Positions 8,675-17,005 of a stretch of DNA of 52,732 nucleotides are shown piece by piece. Below the pieces are notes generated by a model that saw only the letters and a program-made list of their open reading frames with translations, made no database searches and had not been told where the DNA came from. Position numbers and translations under genes: made by a program. This DNA comes from an uncultured Microbulbifer sp. (GTDB taxonomy: Bacteria; Pseudomonadota; Gammaproteobacteria; Pseudomonadales; Cellvibrionaceae): NCBI RefSeq assembly GCF_913055755.1, contig NZ_CAJXKH010000011.1, positions 1-52,732 of the forward strand. Reading direction: 5' to 3'. Position 1 is the first letter of the stretch, and each line of letters starts with the position of its first letter.

Positions 8675-9353
8675 CGGACTGTTACTCGTTGCAGCAACGG
8701 TTTCGGGGTGTGGCTATGAAGGGGCAGTGTTCGCTCAGGGTTTCGCCTCAAAGCCGGAAACCGGCGAGTTGGTTTACTGCGAATACCACCTGCCCGCGGA
8801 TGGCGACCGTCGAACTGTGCTCTATTACGCACCTCAGGGAGTTCGCATTGGGGAGAAGCAGATTGTTGGCATCGAGCGATCAACGCCGGAGGTGATGCAA
8901 CGGGATTTTCGTCACGGTGAGGAAAGGAAGGTTAGCCGCGGCACAAATGTGCTGGAGATGTCGTATCGGGAAACGGGCGAGGGGGCGTATGAAAATGCAG
9001 TCGTGCCCGATGACGCGGTAGATGTAGTCGATGCGGGCTTTGATGTTTTTATTCGAAGGCACTGGCGGGGGTTGATTTCCGGTCAGACGGTAACTTTTCG
9101 CTTTGCCTTACCACCTCATGGAAGGGCAGTTACCTTGCGTGCGCAACGGGTGCCCTGTGCGGCGCAGTGGATGGACGCCCTCTGTATCAAGGTAGATCTG
9201 GCTCAACCGCTGTTGCGACTGTTCGCCGGTGCGTTGAACCTCATATACGACCGACCTGGTCGCAGGCTCCGAGTTTTCGAGGGAATCAGTAACTTGCTGG
9301 ACGAGCAGGGTAGCAGCCAGCGCGTACGTATCGAATACGATTATCCCGAGTGA
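8661..9353 (+). CDS. Predicted lipoprotein, unknown function, last gene of ChrR operon
   Basis: A 230-residue exported protein. The N-terminus MKMLSGLLLVAATVSGCG is a lipoprotein signal with lipobox VSGC, so it should be lipidated and held in the outer or inner membrane facing the periplasm. The mature part is mostly beta-strand-like (for example GELVYCEYHL, TVTFRFALPP, VRIEYDYPE). I do not recognise a named domain. Overlap with the membrane protein before it indicates cotranslation. A plausible role is sensing or transporting a lipid product, but nothing in the sequence demonstrates this. Confidence 0.75.
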   Translation: MKMLSGLLLVAATVSGCGYEGAVFAQGFASKPETGELVYCEYHLPADGDRRTVLYYAPQGVRIGEKQIVGIERSTPEVMQRDFRHGEERKVSRGTNVLEMSYRETGEGAYENAVVPDDAVDVVDAGFDVFIRRHWRGLISGQTVTFRFALPPHGRAVTLRAQRVPCAAQWMDALCIKVDLAQPLLRLFAGALNLIYDRPGRRLRVFEGISNLLDEQGSSQRVRIEYDYPE

Positions 9354-9517
9354 TTCTCCCTCTTATTCCGCTCTGAAACTTCGCATGCAGTGACATTGGC
9401 AATCGGCACTTGGCTGGACTGTTCAGTCGAAGTTTTTTCTGTACTCGCTGGCGTAAATATCAACTCACGGCTAAACCTAAAGAGGATATGGGCGACAAAT
9501 GTACAGAGGAGCGCCAG

Positions 9518-9913
9518 ATGAAGTTCAAGATGCTGGCCGCTGTGGGCCTCAGCGCAGCAACCCTGTTCGGGTGTGCCTATCAGCCTGAACAGGTACCTGG
9601 AGCGGGCAATATCGTCATCGATACCCGGGGCGTCAATATGAGCCAGTACCAACTGGATCTGGCGGACTGTCGGGGCCTGTCTTATGCCGCGCGCAATGAT
9701 GCCGGCCGGCGGGCGGCCACCCGTGCTGCCGGCGGCCTGTTGCTAGGTGGCGCTCTGGGCGCAATCATCGGAGATACCAGCAGTGCAGCTGCCGCAGGCG
9801 CCGGCGCCGGTGCGCTGATCGGTGCGGTGACTGGCGCTGGTAGTGCCTCTGCCGAGCAGCATTACATCGTCCGTAACTGTCTGCGCGGCCGCGGCTACCG
9901 CGTATTGAATTAA
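9518..9913 (+). CDS. Glycine-zipper lipoprotein
   Basis: A 131-residue envelope lipoprotein. The ATG at 9518 follows a clear ribosome site (AGAGGAG). The signal peptide MKFKMLAAVGLSAATLFGC has lipobox LFGC. The centre is a hydrophobic glycine-zipper segment of alternating Gly and Ala (LLLGGALGAIIGDTSSAAAAG, near residues 72-92), followed by a short C-terminal tail with CLRGRGYRVLN. The family is widespread in proteobacteria, and members are thought to sit in or under the outer membrane; no activity is assigned. It is monocistronic, ended by the hairpin at 9952-9979. Confidence 0.85.
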   Translation: MKFKMLAAVGLSAATLFGCAYQPEQVPGAGNIVIDTRGVNMSQYQLDLADCRGLSYAARNDAGRRAATRAAGGLLLGGALGAIIGDTSSAAAAGAGAGALIGAVTGAGSASAEQHYIVRNCLRGRGYRVLN

Positions 9914-9951
9914 CGCAAGTCCGTATTCGGCAACTCACAGGACTTTGCTTG

Positions 9952-9979
9952 GCCGGGGTATCATTCCCCGGCTTTTTTT
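9952..9979 (+). terminator. Rho-independent terminator
   Basis: GCCGGGG, a 7-nt loop region, CCCCGGC, then seven T. It lies between the glycine-zipper lipoprotein gene and the OsmC gene. Confidence 0.85.
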
Positions 9980-9996
9980 GTTTTGAGGAATTCCCT

Positions 9997-10437
9997 ATGA
10001 ATGCACCGGTACCAACCGTGGTCAATGTGGAAGAATCCGGGGAGGGTCGTTTCACCCAGAAACTGCAAACCGGACCGCACCAGTTGATCGCCGATGAGCC
10101 AGAAGATGTCGGCGGCGATAACCGGGGCCCAGGGCCTTATGAGTATTTGCTGATGGGGCTGGGGGCTTGCACCAGCATGACCATTCGCATGTATGCAGAC
10201 AGCAAGAGGATCCCGCTGGAAAATGTGCGGGTAAAACTTTCTCACCAGAAGGTACATGTGCAGGACTGTGCAGATTGCGCCTCCAAAAATGGCAAGATTG
10301 ATGAAATCGTGCGGGAGATAACCCTCGGGGGGGAGTTGACGGGTGAGCAGCGGGAGCGGTTACTGGATATCGCCAATCGCTGTCCGGTGCACCGTACGCT
10401 TACTTCTGAAATCAAGATCAGAACACGTTTGACCTGA
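9997..10437 (+). CDS. OsmC/Ohr-family protein
   Basis: A 146-residue member of the OsmC superfamily, thiol peroxidases or hydrolases that detoxify organic hydroperoxides. Family motifs are GPGPYEYLLMGLGACTSMTIRMYA with the first cysteine near residue 62, and CPVHRTL with the second conserved cysteine near residue 128. A third cysteine pair, DCADC, lies near 89-92, a pattern seen in the YhfA-like and hydrolase-associated OsmC subgroup. Start chosen at 9997 because it has GAGGAA upstream and matches family starts. Ended by a bidirectional terminator shared with putA. Confidence 0.9.
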   Translation: MNAPVPTVVNVEESGEGRFTQKLQTGPHQLIADEPEDVGGDNRGPGPYEYLLMGLGACTSMTIRMYADSKRIPLENVRVKLSHQKVHVQDCADCASKNGKIDEIVREITLGGELTGEQRERLLDIANRCPVHRTLTSEIKIRTRLT

Positions 10438-10465
10438 AAAAACGGCCCCGAGTGGGGCCGTTTTT
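10438..10465. terminator. Bidirectional rho-independent terminator
   Basis: A-run, CGGCCCC, loop GAGT, GGGGCCG, T-run. It separates the convergent osmC-like and putA genes and can serve both strands. Confidence 0.92.
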
Positions 10466-10488
10466 GGTGTCGCGCATTACACAGGGGC

Positions 10489-13400
10489 TTATTCGCCCAG
10501 GGTAAACAGCTGTGTATTGCCGCCGGTGGCGACGATATTGACGGTTTTGGTTTTCTCGTTGGCAAACCGGAACAGGTAGTGCGGGCCACCTGCCTTGGGT
10601 CCGGTACCGGACAGGCCCATACCGCCGAACGGGTTGACGCCCACAACCGCACCGACCATGTCGCGGTTTACGTAGCAGTTGCCGACGTCCACGCGCTTGA
10701 AGATGGCGTTGGCGCGACCTTCGATACGGGAGTGCAGGCCGAAGGTGAGACCGTAACCGGTGGCGTTGATGCGGTGGATCACATCTTCGAGCTCTTCCGC
10801 CTTGAAGCGCACCACGTGCAGGAACGGGCCGAAGACTTCGCGCTTGAGCAGATTGAAATCTTCAATCTCTACTACCTGCGGGCCGAAGAAGGTGCCGCTC
10901 CCCGGCTTTTTGGCTTCGTCAAAAGCGAACAGCGGCTTTGCTTCCAGTTGCATGCGCTCGCGATGCTTCTCCAGCATCCCGAGGGCTTTTTCGTCGATCA
11001 CCGGGCCGATATCGGTGTCCAGTTTTGCCGGATCGCCCAGGGTCAGCTCTTCGCAGGCACCTTTCAGCATGTTCAGCAGGTTGTCGGCGATGACGTCCTG
11101 CACGCACAGGATGCGCAGCGCAGAGCAGCGCTGGCCGGCACTCAGAAACGCGGACTGAATCACATCGTCCACCACCTGCTCGGGCAGTGCCGTGGAGTCG
11201 ACGATCATCACGTTCTGGCCGCCGGTTTCCGCGATCAACGGTACGATGGGACCGTCTTTTGCCGCCAGCTGCATATTGATGTGCTTGGCGGTTTCGGTGG
11301 AACCGGTGAAGGCAACGCCGGCAAGGTTGGGGTTGTCCAGCAGCGGTTTGCCCACGGCGGCACCGGTGCCGGTGATCAGGTGCAGGATCTTCTGCGGAAC
11401 ACCGGCTTCGTGCATCAGCTGAATTGCACGATGGGCGATACACGGTGTCTGCTCGGCGGGTTTCGCCAGTACCCCGTTGCCGGCCGCCAGTGCCGCCACT
11501 ACCTGGCCGGTAAAGATCGCCAGCGGGAAGTTCCACGGGCTGATACACACAAACACCCCGCGGCCACTCAGGCTCAGTTCGTTGCTCTCGCCGGTAGGGC
11601 CGGGGAGGGCTGTCGGTTCGGTAAAGTGCTTGCGCGCACCGTTGGCGTAGTAGCGGCAGAAGTCCACCGCTTCGCGCACCTCGGAAATACCGTCGTTCAG
11701 GGTGCGGCCGGCCTCGCGACAGATGATGGCTACCAGCTCATCCATATGTTCTTCGTAAAGGTCGGCGACCTTGTCGAGAATCTTTGCGCGCGCTTCGCCG
11801 CCGAGTCGATTCCAACCGCGCTGGTTTTCCACGGCAGACGCATAGGCTTTGTCGATCAGCGCTTCTGAGGTATCCGCAGTGTGGCCGACGAGGGAGCCAC
11901 TGGCGGGGTTGACCACGGCCTGGTCACCTTTGCTGGCAATGCCGTCCACGATCGGGCCGCCGGAAAACTGCTTGTCAGCGGACTCCTGTACCGCCCGCAC
12001 CAGCGGCTGCAGCGAAATGGGGTCGGTGAGTTCGATACCGTAGGAGTTCTTTCGCGGCAGGGACTCAAAGCCCAGGTAAATATCCGCCGGTACCGGGATC
12101 TGCGGGTGGCGGTACGGGTTGCAGGCTTCGCTCTGTTTCAGGGTGTCCTGCACCAGTTCCGTGACCGGTGTTTTCTCGTCCATAAAACGGTTTACGAAGG
12201 AGCTGTTGGCGCCGTTTTCCAGCAGGCGGCGCACCAGGTAGGGCAGCAGGTCTTTGTGTGCACCCACCGGTGCATACACGCGTACCGGCACGCGCTTGCC
12301 GTGCACCGCTTCGATCTGGTCATACAGCAGGTGGCCCATGCCGTGCAGGCGCTGGAATTCAAAGCCGCCGGACTCTCCGGCCAGTTCCAGGATCAGGCCC
12401 ACGGTGTAGGCGTTGTGGGTGGCGAATTGCGGATAGATCGCATCGCGGGCATCCAGCAGTTGTTTCGCACACACCTGGTAGGACAGGTCGGTGTGGCACT
12501 TGCGCGTGTATACCGGGTAGTCGCTGAGGCCCATTTGCTGGGCGTGCTTGATCTCGGTATCCCAGTAGGCGCCTTTTACCAGGCGCACCATGAGCTTGCG
12601 GCCGGTATCGCGGCCGAGCGCAATCAGCCAGTCCGCCACGTGCGGTGCACGTTTCTGGTAGGCCTGCAGGACAAAGCCGAGTCCCTGCCAGTCTCTCAGT
12701 TCCGGATCGCGGGCCAGGGCTTCGAAAATATCCAGGGAAATGTCGAGGCGCTCGGCTTCCTCCGCATCGATATTGAGGCCCATGTCGTACTTTGCCGCGG
12801 CCAGACACAGCTCTTTGACTCGGGGCAACAGTTCGTTCATTACCCGCTCGCGCTGCAGTTCGCTGTAGCGCGGGTGCAGGGCGGAGAGTTTGATGGAAAT
12901 GCCGTTGGCCTCTACCACGTCGCGCTTGTTGTTGTCGGCGCCGATCGCCTCGATAGCCATCATATAGGCATCGAAGTAGCGCTGGGCGTCGGCCATGGTG
13001 CGCGCACCCTCGCCGAGCATATCGAAGGAGAAGCGGGTACCTGGCTGGTTTTCTGCCGGTCCGCGCTTCAGGGCTTCCTTGATGGTGCGGCCGAGTACGT
13101 ACTGGCCGCCCATGATCTTCATCGCCTGCATCATGGACGCGCGCACCATGGGCTCACCCATGCGGCTGACCATGCGCTTCATCCAGCTGGAAGGCTTCTC
13201 GGTAATGTCCGGGTCCAGTTCCACGATGTTGCCGGTCAGCATCAGGCCCCAGGTGGAGGCATTCACGAACAGGGAGTCAGACTGGCCGCGGTGGCTGGAC
13301 CAGTTGCCGGAGTGCACCTTCTCTGCAATCAGCTTGTCCGCGGTATCGGCGTCCGGTACCCGCAGCAGGGACTCGGCGAGACACATCAGTGCCACGCCTT

Positions 13401-13635
13401 CCTTGTTGGACAGGCCAAACTGCTGCAGGAATGCATCCAGGGTGCCGCGCTTGCTGCGGTGTTCCCGGGATTTGACCACCAGCTCGCTGGCGGTTACCAG
13501 GATCTTCTCCCGCAGGGCCTCTCCCGGACGGGGGGCCGCCAGCAGCTCACTGACGCATTCGTTTTCGTCGGCGTGCAGGTACTCTCTGGCCCGCTGGCGG
13601 GCGTTTTGCAAATCTCCGGCGAAGTTTGTAGGCAT
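10489..13635 (-). CDS. putA: Bifunctional proline dehydrogenase / P5C dehydrogenase
   Basis: A 1048-residue PutA that oxidises proline to glutamate in two steps, passing electrons from FAD to the quinone pool and then to NAD+. The proline dehydrogenase barrel occupies roughly residues 130-460 (motifs RLVKGAYWDTEI and FATHNAYTVG). The aldehyde dehydrogenase part spans about 540-1010, with catalytic Cys in SAGQRCSALR near residue 836 and the Glu of AETGGQN near 799. It lacks both the N-terminal ribbon-helix-helix DNA-binding domain and the long C-terminal extension of E. coli PutA, so it cannot autorepress. The divergent Lrp-type gene is the likely regulator. Start supported by GAGGGA six to eight nt upstream. 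Confidence 0.96.
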   Translation of the reverse strand: MPTNFAGDLQNARQRAREYLHADENECVSELLAAPRPGEALREKILVTASELVVKSREHRSKRGTLDAFLQQFGLSNKEGVALMCLAESLLRVPDADTADKLIAEKVHSGNWSSHRGQSDSLFVNASTWGLMLTGNIVELDPDITEKPSSWMKRMVSRMGEPMVRASMMQAMKIMGGQYVLGRTIKEALKRGPAENQPGTRFSFDMLGEGARTMADAQRYFDAYMMAIEAIGADNNKRDVVEANGISIKLSALHPRYSELQRERVMNELLPRVKELCLAAAKYDMGLNIDAEEAERLDISLDIFEALARDPELRDWQGLGFVLQAYQKRAPHVADWLIALGRDTGRKLMVRLVKGAYWDTEIKHAQQMGLSDYPVYTRKCHTDLSYQVCAKQLLDARDAIYPQFATHNAYTVGLILELAGESGGFEFQRLHGMGHLLYDQIEAVHGKRVPVRVYAPVGAHKDLLPYLVRRLLENGANSSFVNRFMDEKTPVTELVQDTLKQSEACNPYRHPQIPVPADIYLGFESLPRKNSYGIELTDPISLQPLVRAVQESADKQFSGGPIVDGIASKGDQAVVNPASGSLVGHTADTSEALIDKAYASAVENQRGWNRLGGEARAKILDKVADLYEEHMDELVAIICREAGRTLNDGISEVREAVDFCRYYANGARKHFTEPTALPGPTGESNELSLSGRGVFVCISPWNFPLAIFTGQVVAALAAGNGVLAKPAEQTPCIAHRAIQLMHEAGVPQKILHLITGTGAAVGKPLLDNPNLAGVAFTGSTETAKHINMQLAAKDGPIVPLIAETGGQNVMIVDSTALPEQVVDDVIQSAFLSAGQRCSALRILCVQDVIADNLLNMLKGACEELTLGDPAKLDTDIGPVIDEKALGMLEKHRERMQLEAKPLFAFDEAKKPGSGTFFGPQVVEIEDFNLLKREVFGPFLHVVRFKAEELEDVIHRINATGYGLTFGLHSRIEGRANAIFKRVDVGNCYVNRDMVGAVVGVNPFGGMGLSGTGPKAGGPHYLFRFANEKTKTVNIVATGGNTQLFTLGE

Positions 13636-13714
13636 ACTTTTTCCCTCGGTACTCCCTGGCGAAAATGGTTGCAGGATAAAAAACCGGATTATGTGGGAAA
13701 GGTCCCAGAATTAA

Positions 13715-13729
13715 TCGCCATATTGGCGA
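13715..13729. promoter_or_regulatory. 15-bp palindrome, candidate Lrp-type operator between putA and its regulator
   Basis: TCGCC-ATATT-GGCGA: perfect 5-bp arms around an AT-rich centre, 15 bp overall, the size and shape of Lrp/AsnC half-site pairs. It lies about 80 nt before putA and 56 nt before the Lrp-family gene, so it could control both. Confidence 0.55.
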
Positions 13730-13784
13730 AGAGTGTGGTTAAATATAGGGCTTATGTGCTTAATCACCAGTAGGGTATTTTGTC

Positions 13785-14288
13785 ATGTCTAGGAAGTTGG
13801 AAGATCTGGACCGTATCGATCGCCAGATCCTGCGGATTTTGCAACGTGCCGGCCGCCTGCCCAATGTAGAGCTGGCCCGGCGGGTCAATCTCAGCCCGAC
13901 CCCGTGTCTGGAGCGGGTAAAGCGCCTGGAGCGGGAAGGCTTTATCCGCGACTACGTCGCGCTGCTGGATCCTCTGAAAGTACACGCTGGCCTCGTGGTC
14001 TATATCCAGGTGTCGCTGAACGATACCGCGACCGAAGCCCTGGAGGCCTTTAACAGCCATGTTTCCAGCCTGGAAGAGGTGCAGGAGTGCCACATGGTGG
14101 CGGGTGGCTTCGATTACCTGGTGAAAATTCGCATCAAGGATATGCTCGGCTACCGCCAATTCCTCGGTGAAAAGCTGGCCTCGGTGCCCGGGGTGCGGGA
14201 AACCCACACCTACGTGGTCATCCAGGAGGTGAAAACCGATACCTCGGTGGCGGTGCCGGACCCGGAACCGAAAACCGGCAAGCGTTAA
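13785..14288 (+). CDS. Lrp/AsnC-family regulator, probable proline-responsive activator of putA
   Basis: A 167-residue leucine-responsive-type regulator. The N-terminal helix-turn-helix is LDRIDRQILRILQRAGRLPNVELARRVNLSPTPCLERVKRLE (residues 8-50). The C-terminal RAM ligand-binding domain spans about 65-150, with GGFDYLVKIRIKDM as the ligand-loop signature. Adjacent, divergent placement to a putA lacking its own DNA-binding domain matches the PutR/BkdR arrangement known in other proteobacteria. Proline as ligand is an inference from context. The C-terminal tail past residue 152 is short and disordered-looking. Confidence 0.9.
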   Translation: MSRKLEDLDRIDRQILRILQRAGRLPNVELARRVNLSPTPCLERVKRLEREGFIRDYVALLDPLKVHAGLVVYIQVSLNDTATEALEAFNSHVSSLEEVQECHMVAGGFDYLVKIRIKDMLGYRQFLGEKLASVPGVRETHTYVVIQEVKTDTSVAVPDPEPKTGKR

Positions 14289-14348
14289 TACCCTCCGCAG
14301 CTTAGTCCCCGATTCCAGAAATACTAATATGCGTAGGTAGGTGTATCA

Positions 14349-15257
14349 GTGGGAAGCGTAAGCGGAGTAAATCGTCGCGCGACAATCTATGCGCTGGCTG
14401 CGGTGGCCTGCTGGTCTACCGTTGCCAGTGCGTTCAAGCTGTCACTGCAATACCTCACGCCACTACAACTGGTGACGATCGCCTCGGTGGTCTCCACCCT
14501 GTTTATGGCGGGGGTGATTTCCTGGCAACACCGCTGGGGTGACCTGGCGGACAACTGGCGCCGCAAGCGGGGTTGGTACCTGGCGCTGGGTTTCTGCAAT
14601 CCCTTCCTCTATTACCTGGTGCTGTTCAACGCCTATGCACTGTTGCCGGCGCAGCAGGCCCAGCCGCTGAACTACACCTGGGGTGTGGTCCTGGCGCTGT
14701 TATCCGTCCCGGTACTGAAGCAGAAGTTGCGCCGTCAGGATCTGCTGGCGGGCCTGATCTGTTATACCGGTGTGCTGGTGATCGCCACCAAGGGGCAACC
14801 GCTGGCGCTGGAGTTCGAGCATCCGCTGGGCGTTGCCCTGGCGCTGCTCAGCACCCTGATCTGGTCCTGCTACTGGCTGCTGAATACCCGCATCGGCGGC
14901 AACGCCGCGGTCAACCTGTTCCTGACCTTTGTCTGCGGGCTGCCCTGGCTTTTCGGGCTGGTGTGGTGGCAGGGCGGCTGGCAGTGGCCACCGGTGGAGG
15001 GCTGGTTCGGCGCGGTCTATGTTGGCCTGTTTGAAATGGGAGTTGCCTTCCTGCTGTGGCAGGCGGCGATGATGACCTGCGACGATACCGCCCGTATCAG
15101 CAATTTCATTTATCTCTCGCCACCGCTGTCGCTATTGCTGATCGCGCTGCTGGTGGGGGAAACCATTCATCCGGCAACCATTGCCGGGCTGGGGCTCATC
15201 CTGCTGGGAGTGGCCATCCAGCAGGGGGCGCTGCGCCGCCTGCTGACACGACATTAA
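14349..15257 (+). CDS. EamA/DMT-family transporter
   Basis: A 302-residue inner-membrane protein with about ten hydrophobic helices in two EamA repeats, the drug/metabolite transporter pattern. The first repeat starts RATIYALAAVACWSTVASAFK and the second at roughly residue 150 with EHPLGVALALLSTLIWSCYWLLNTR. Members export or import metabolites such as amino acids; the substrate cannot be read from sequence. Start codon is GTG at 14349. It is followed 28 nt later by an acyl-CoA dehydrogenase gene and precedes it in the same direction, though a shared function is not evident. Confidence 0.88.
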   Translation: MGSVSGVNRRATIYALAAVACWSTVASAFKLSLQYLTPLQLVTIASVVSTLFMAGVISWQHRWGDLADNWRRKRGWYLALGFCNPFLYYLVLFNAYALLPAQQAQPLNYTWGVVLALLSVPVLKQKLRRQDLLAGLICYTGVLVIATKGQPLALEFEHPLGVALALLSTLIWSCYWLLNTRIGGNAAVNLFLTFVCGLPWLFGLVWWQGGWQWPPVEGWFGAVYVGLFEMGVAFLLWQAAMMTCDDTARISNFIYLSPPLSLLLIALLVGETIHPATIAGLGLILLGVAIQQGALRRLLTRH

Positions 15258-15285
15258 AATAACGACCTGAATAGCGAGATGTACG

Positions 15286-16443
15286 ATGAACTTTGAACTG
15301 ACTGACGAGCAACAGATGATCCAGGACGCTGCGCGGCAGTTTGCCGACAGCGAACTCAAGCCCGTTGCTGCGGATTTTGACAAGACCGGCAATCGCCCGC
15401 TGTTTCTGGAAAAACTCAAGCAGCTGGCGGAGCTGGGTTTTATGGGGATCAATATCGATCCGGATTTTGGCGGTACCGGTGCCGGCACCATCGCCTTCAG
15501 CCTGGCGATTACCGAACTCGCCCGCGGTTGCGCCTCTGTCGCCACCACCACGTCGGTGACCAACATGGTGGCGGAAGTGATCCAGGCCCAGGGCACCGAC
15601 GCGCAGAAAAATTACTTCCTGCCGAAAATCTGCAGCGGCGAATACTCCGCCGGTTCTTTCTGCCTCACCGAACCGGGCTCAGGCTCCGATGCCGCCGCCA
15701 TGCGCACCCGCGCGGTACAAGACGGTGACGACTATGTCTTGAACGGCAGCAAGCTGTTTATCAGCAGCGCAGAATTTGCCGGTGTGTTCGTGGTGTGGGC
15801 GGTAACCGATTCCGCTGCGCCCAAGGGCAAGGGCATTTCCTGCTTCCTGGTGGAAGCCGGCACCCCGGGTCTGGTTATCGGCAAGGCGGAAGAAAAAATG
15901 GGGCAGAAGGCTTCTGTCACCAATGAAGTTTCCTTCGAGGACTGCCGCATTCCCGCCAGCAACATGCTGGGTGACGAGAACCGCGGTTTCCGCATCGCCG
16001 CGGGCGAGCTGGCCGGCGGTCGTATCGGTATCGGTTCACTGGCACTGGGCATTGGCCTGGAAGCGCTGGATTGCGCCCGTGTTTACCTGCAGGAGCGCGA
16101 ACAGTTCGGCAAGCCGCTGGCGCAGTTCCAGGGGTTGCAGTGGCAGCTGGCCGATAAATATACCGAACTGGAAGCGGCGCGCCTGCTGCTGATGCAGGCA
16201 GCGTGGCAAAAGGATGCGGGGCAGAATTTCGGTCCCGCCGCATCCATGGCGAAACTCTACGCTTCTGAAAAAGCCAACGGGGCCTGCTATGTGGCGCTGC
16301 AGATGCACGGTGGGGTGGGCTACACCCGCGAGTTCCCGCTGGAGCGGATGTCGCGGGATGTGCGCATTACCACCATCTATGAAGGTACCAGCGAGATCCA
16401 GCGCCTGATCATCGCGCGCCACCTGCTGGAAGGCGTGCGCTGA
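15286..16443 (+). CDS. Acyl-CoA dehydrogenase (short/medium-chain type)
   Basis: A 385-residue flavoprotein that introduces a trans-2 double bond into acyl-CoA and passes electrons to ETF. Visible family signatures are FCLTEPGSGSDAAAMRTRA near residues 125-143 and QMHGGVGYTREFPLERMSRDVRI near 338-360, then YEGTSEIQ containing the catalytic Glu near residue 368. Full family length. Closest in look to short-chain / isobutyryl-type dehydrogenases; the exact chain preference is not determinable here. Downstream it faces greB, with an inverted repeat between the two stop codons. Confidence 0.92.
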   Translation: MNFELTDEQQMIQDAARQFADSELKPVAADFDKTGNRPLFLEKLKQLAELGFMGINIDPDFGGTGAGTIAFSLAITELARGCASVATTTSVTNMVAEVIQAQGTDAQKNYFLPKICSGEYSAGSFCLTEPGSGSDAAAMRTRAVQDGDDYVLNGSKLFISSAEFAGVFVVWAVTDSAAPKGKGISCFLVEAGTPGLVIGKAEEKMGQKASVTNEVSFEDCRIPASNMLGDENRGFRIAAGELAGGRIGIGSLALGIGLEALDCARVYLQEREQFGKPLAQFQGLQWQLADKYTELEAARLLLMQAAWQKDAGQNFGPAASMAKLYASEKANGACYVALQMHGGVGYTREFPLERMSRDVRITTIYEGTSEIQRLIIARHLLEGVR

Positions 16444-16474
16444 TTTAATTGTATTGGCCGTGCTAATGGCTCTT

Positions 16475-16511
16475 GGCCATATCGGCGGATCAGCTGTCCG
16501 TTGATATGGCC
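16475..16511. repeat. 9-bp inverted repeat at the convergent acyl-CoA dehydrogenase / greB ends
   Basis: GGCCATATC (16475-16483) and GATATGGCC (16503-16511) are exact inverse complements separated by 19 nt that can pair further (GGA/TCC). It overlaps the last codons of greB and has no T-run, so it may be an RNA 3' hairpin rather than a classic terminator. Confidence 0.55.
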
Positions 16512-17005
16512 GGGTATTCGATCTCGCAGATGTAATAGGTCACCCACTGTTCCATCTGCTGGATTTCCACCTCGTCGTCCAGGCGCTTGCCCAGCAGGGC
16601 GCGGGCGACGGGGGAGTCCATGGAAATCAGACCTTCCTTCACATTGAATTCATCCGGCCCGACGATGCGGTATTTCACCGTCTTGCCGTCGTCATCTTCC
16701 AGGGTTACCCAGGCACCGAAGAAAATTTTTTCCCGCTCGTCGGGGATGCGATCCACCACGGTAATCTCTTCCAGACGCTTGGTCAGGAAGCGTACCCGGC
16801 TGTCGATTTCCCGCAGTCTTTTCTTGCCGTAAATGTAATCGGCATTTTCCGAACGGTCGCCGAGCTTTGCCGCATCGCTCACCGCCTGGGTGACCCGGGG
16901 GCGTTCCTGTTCCCACAGGAACTTCACTTCCGCGCGCATGCGCTGGGCGCCCTCGGGCGTAATATAGCGGGAGCCCCGGGGGCGGGGTGGCCTCCATCTT
17001 CCCAT
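16490..17005 (-). CDS. greB: Transcription elongation factor GreB
   Basis: A 171-residue GreA/GreB-family protein that stimulates transcript cleavage by backtracked RNA polymerase. The start MGRWRPPRPRGSRYITPEGAQRMRAE is the characteristic GreB N-terminus. The coiled-coil tip contains GDRSENADYIYGKKRLREID, with the acidic residues that enter the polymerase secondary channel. The C-terminal domain carries SPVARALLGKRLDDEVEI, a Gre-family signature. Its ATG overlaps the upstream peptidase stop codon by one base (ATGA arrangement), so the two are translationally coupled. Confidence 0.96.
   Translation of the reverse strand: MGRWRPPRPRGSRYITPEGAQRMRAEVKFLWEQERPRVTQAVSDAAKLGDRSENADYIYGKKRLREIDSRVRFLTKRLEEITVVDRIPDEREKIFFGAWVTLEDDDGKTVKYRIVGPDEFNVKEGLISMDSPVARALLGKRLDDEVEIQQMEQWVTYYICEIEYPAISTDS

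Noticed and set aside
11881..13773. 630-codon plus-strand frame antisense to putA
   Set aside because: Lies wholly opposite the well-supported putA; composition is typical of high-GC antisense shadows (His/Gln/Val rich) and has no motif.
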